A model generated the notes under the pieces. That model had not been told where the DNA came from. It made no database searches and saw nothing but the letters and a program-made list of their open reading frames with translations. Of a DNA stretch of 40,510 bases, positions 40,504 to 40,510 are shown piece after piece (the first letter of the stretch is position 1; each line of letters starts with the position of its first letter). The translations under genes and the position numbers were made by a program. Source of the DNA: Actinomycetota bacterium. GTDB taxonomy: Bacteria > Actinomycetota > Actinomycetes > Actinomycetales > Dermatophilaceae. Where the stretch lies: positions 1 to 40,510 of the forward strand of contig JAIUNK010000036.1 in NCBI GenBank assembly GCA_020161845.1, given 5' to 3'.

Positions 40504-40510
40504 GACTGGC
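40384..40510 (-). mobile_element. end of an IS21-like insertion sequence (partial)
   Basis: It starts at TGT (40384). Two 18-bp direct repeats of the form GGCCAAG-N5-GTCCCC lie at 40391-40408 and 40416-40433, 25 bp apart. Multiple terminal repeats after a TGT end are typical of IS21-family elements. The minus strand then shows an istB-like C-terminus (see separate entry). An internal inverted repeat CCAAGTGAAA/TTTCACTTGG is at 40417-40426 and 40447-40456. The rest of the element lies past the window edge. Confidence 0.7.
40449..40510 (-). CDS. istB: IstB-like ATP-binding protein, C-terminal end only
   Basis: The last 19 codons and a TGA are visible on the minus strand, entering from the window edge. 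They include SYRMRQAR, close to the SYR(L/M)(R/K) ending I recall for IstB proteins. It lies just inside the repeated terminal sequences, as expected for the helper-ATPase gene of IS21 elements. The fragment is too short for a firm call on its own, but the terminal repeats agree with it. Confidence 0.55.
   Translation of the reverse strand, partial: QSYRMRQARTRHGGEPLTK

Noticed and set aside
1-40510. tRNA, rRNA or other known structural RNA genes
   Set aside because: No cloverleaf with TTCGA-type T-loop or other recognisable RNA was found in the intergenic gaps on either strand.

Overview
The window is very GC-rich, tightly packed and rich in four-base start/stop overlaps (ATGA, GTGA). Its gene content points to an actinobacterium: ino1, a bifunctional PBP followed by a GT87 membrane protein, and the run pcnA | NUDIX-DUF6049-murJ-pseudokinase-sigM-anti-sigma-trxB-trxA, which is a hallmark of actinobacterial chromosomes near oriC. 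Separate murJ and pseudokinase genes and two DUF559/AbiEi-type genes suggest a Micrococcales- or Propionibacteriales-like lineage, but I cannot fix the genus.

Layout. (a) 1-6549, minus strand: ponA-type PBP, a GT87 mannosyltransferase-like membrane protein, then two tandem paralogous alpha/beta-hydrolase-like proteins that lack a normal serine nucleophile. (b) 6550-9291, plus strand: a DUF559/AbiEi-like protein bracketed by two long palindromes, then ino1 with a strong operator-like palindrome and a structured leader. (c) 9300-23620: a surface-glycopolymer locus. It holds a secreted GH16 glucanase (plus) and, on the minus strand, a cytidylyltransferase, a secreted NTF2-like protein, a fibrinogen-like/propeller/FN3/galactose-binding protein, a GT2, a Wzy/WaaL-like polymerase or ligase, a Wzx-like flippase, a Wzz-like co-polymerase, an Alg14/Alg13-type split glycosyltransferase and a CDP-alcohol phosphotransferase. 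(d) 23745-27076: a second DUF559/AbiEi-like gene, a WYL regulator divergent from a DinB gene, and a second DinB gene. (e) 27110-38598: pcnA (minus) divergent from the NUDIX-to-trxA segment, with an exact GGAAT-N18-GTT SigR/SigH-type promoter before trxB. (f) 38617-40510: a lipase-like hydrolase, an ECF sigma factor, and the edge of an IS21-like element that interrupts the sigma gene's 3' end.

How it fits together. Regions (a), (b) and (e) resemble the two flanks of the M. tuberculosis origin (Rv0046c-Rv0051 and Rv3907c-Rv3914). Here they are joined by the glycopolymer locus, with no dnaA, parAB or rnpA in sight. The glycopolymer genes supply monomer transfer (GT2, Alg13/14), export (flippase), polymerisation and length control (Wzy-like, Wzz-like), a possible phospho-alcohol decoration (cytidylyltransferase plus CDP-alcohol transferase), trimming (GH16) and secreted lectin-like proteins. 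Two of the secreted proteins share the same galactose-binding-like domain, which ties them to one substrate.

Most notable unexplained signals: an identical GCTGTGGATA-N40-ATG arrangement before both DUF559/AbiEi genes; the palindromes bracketing the first of them; the ino1 operator with mutually exclusive leader helices; and the phospho-alcohol/fibrinogen-like glycopolymer locus as a whole.
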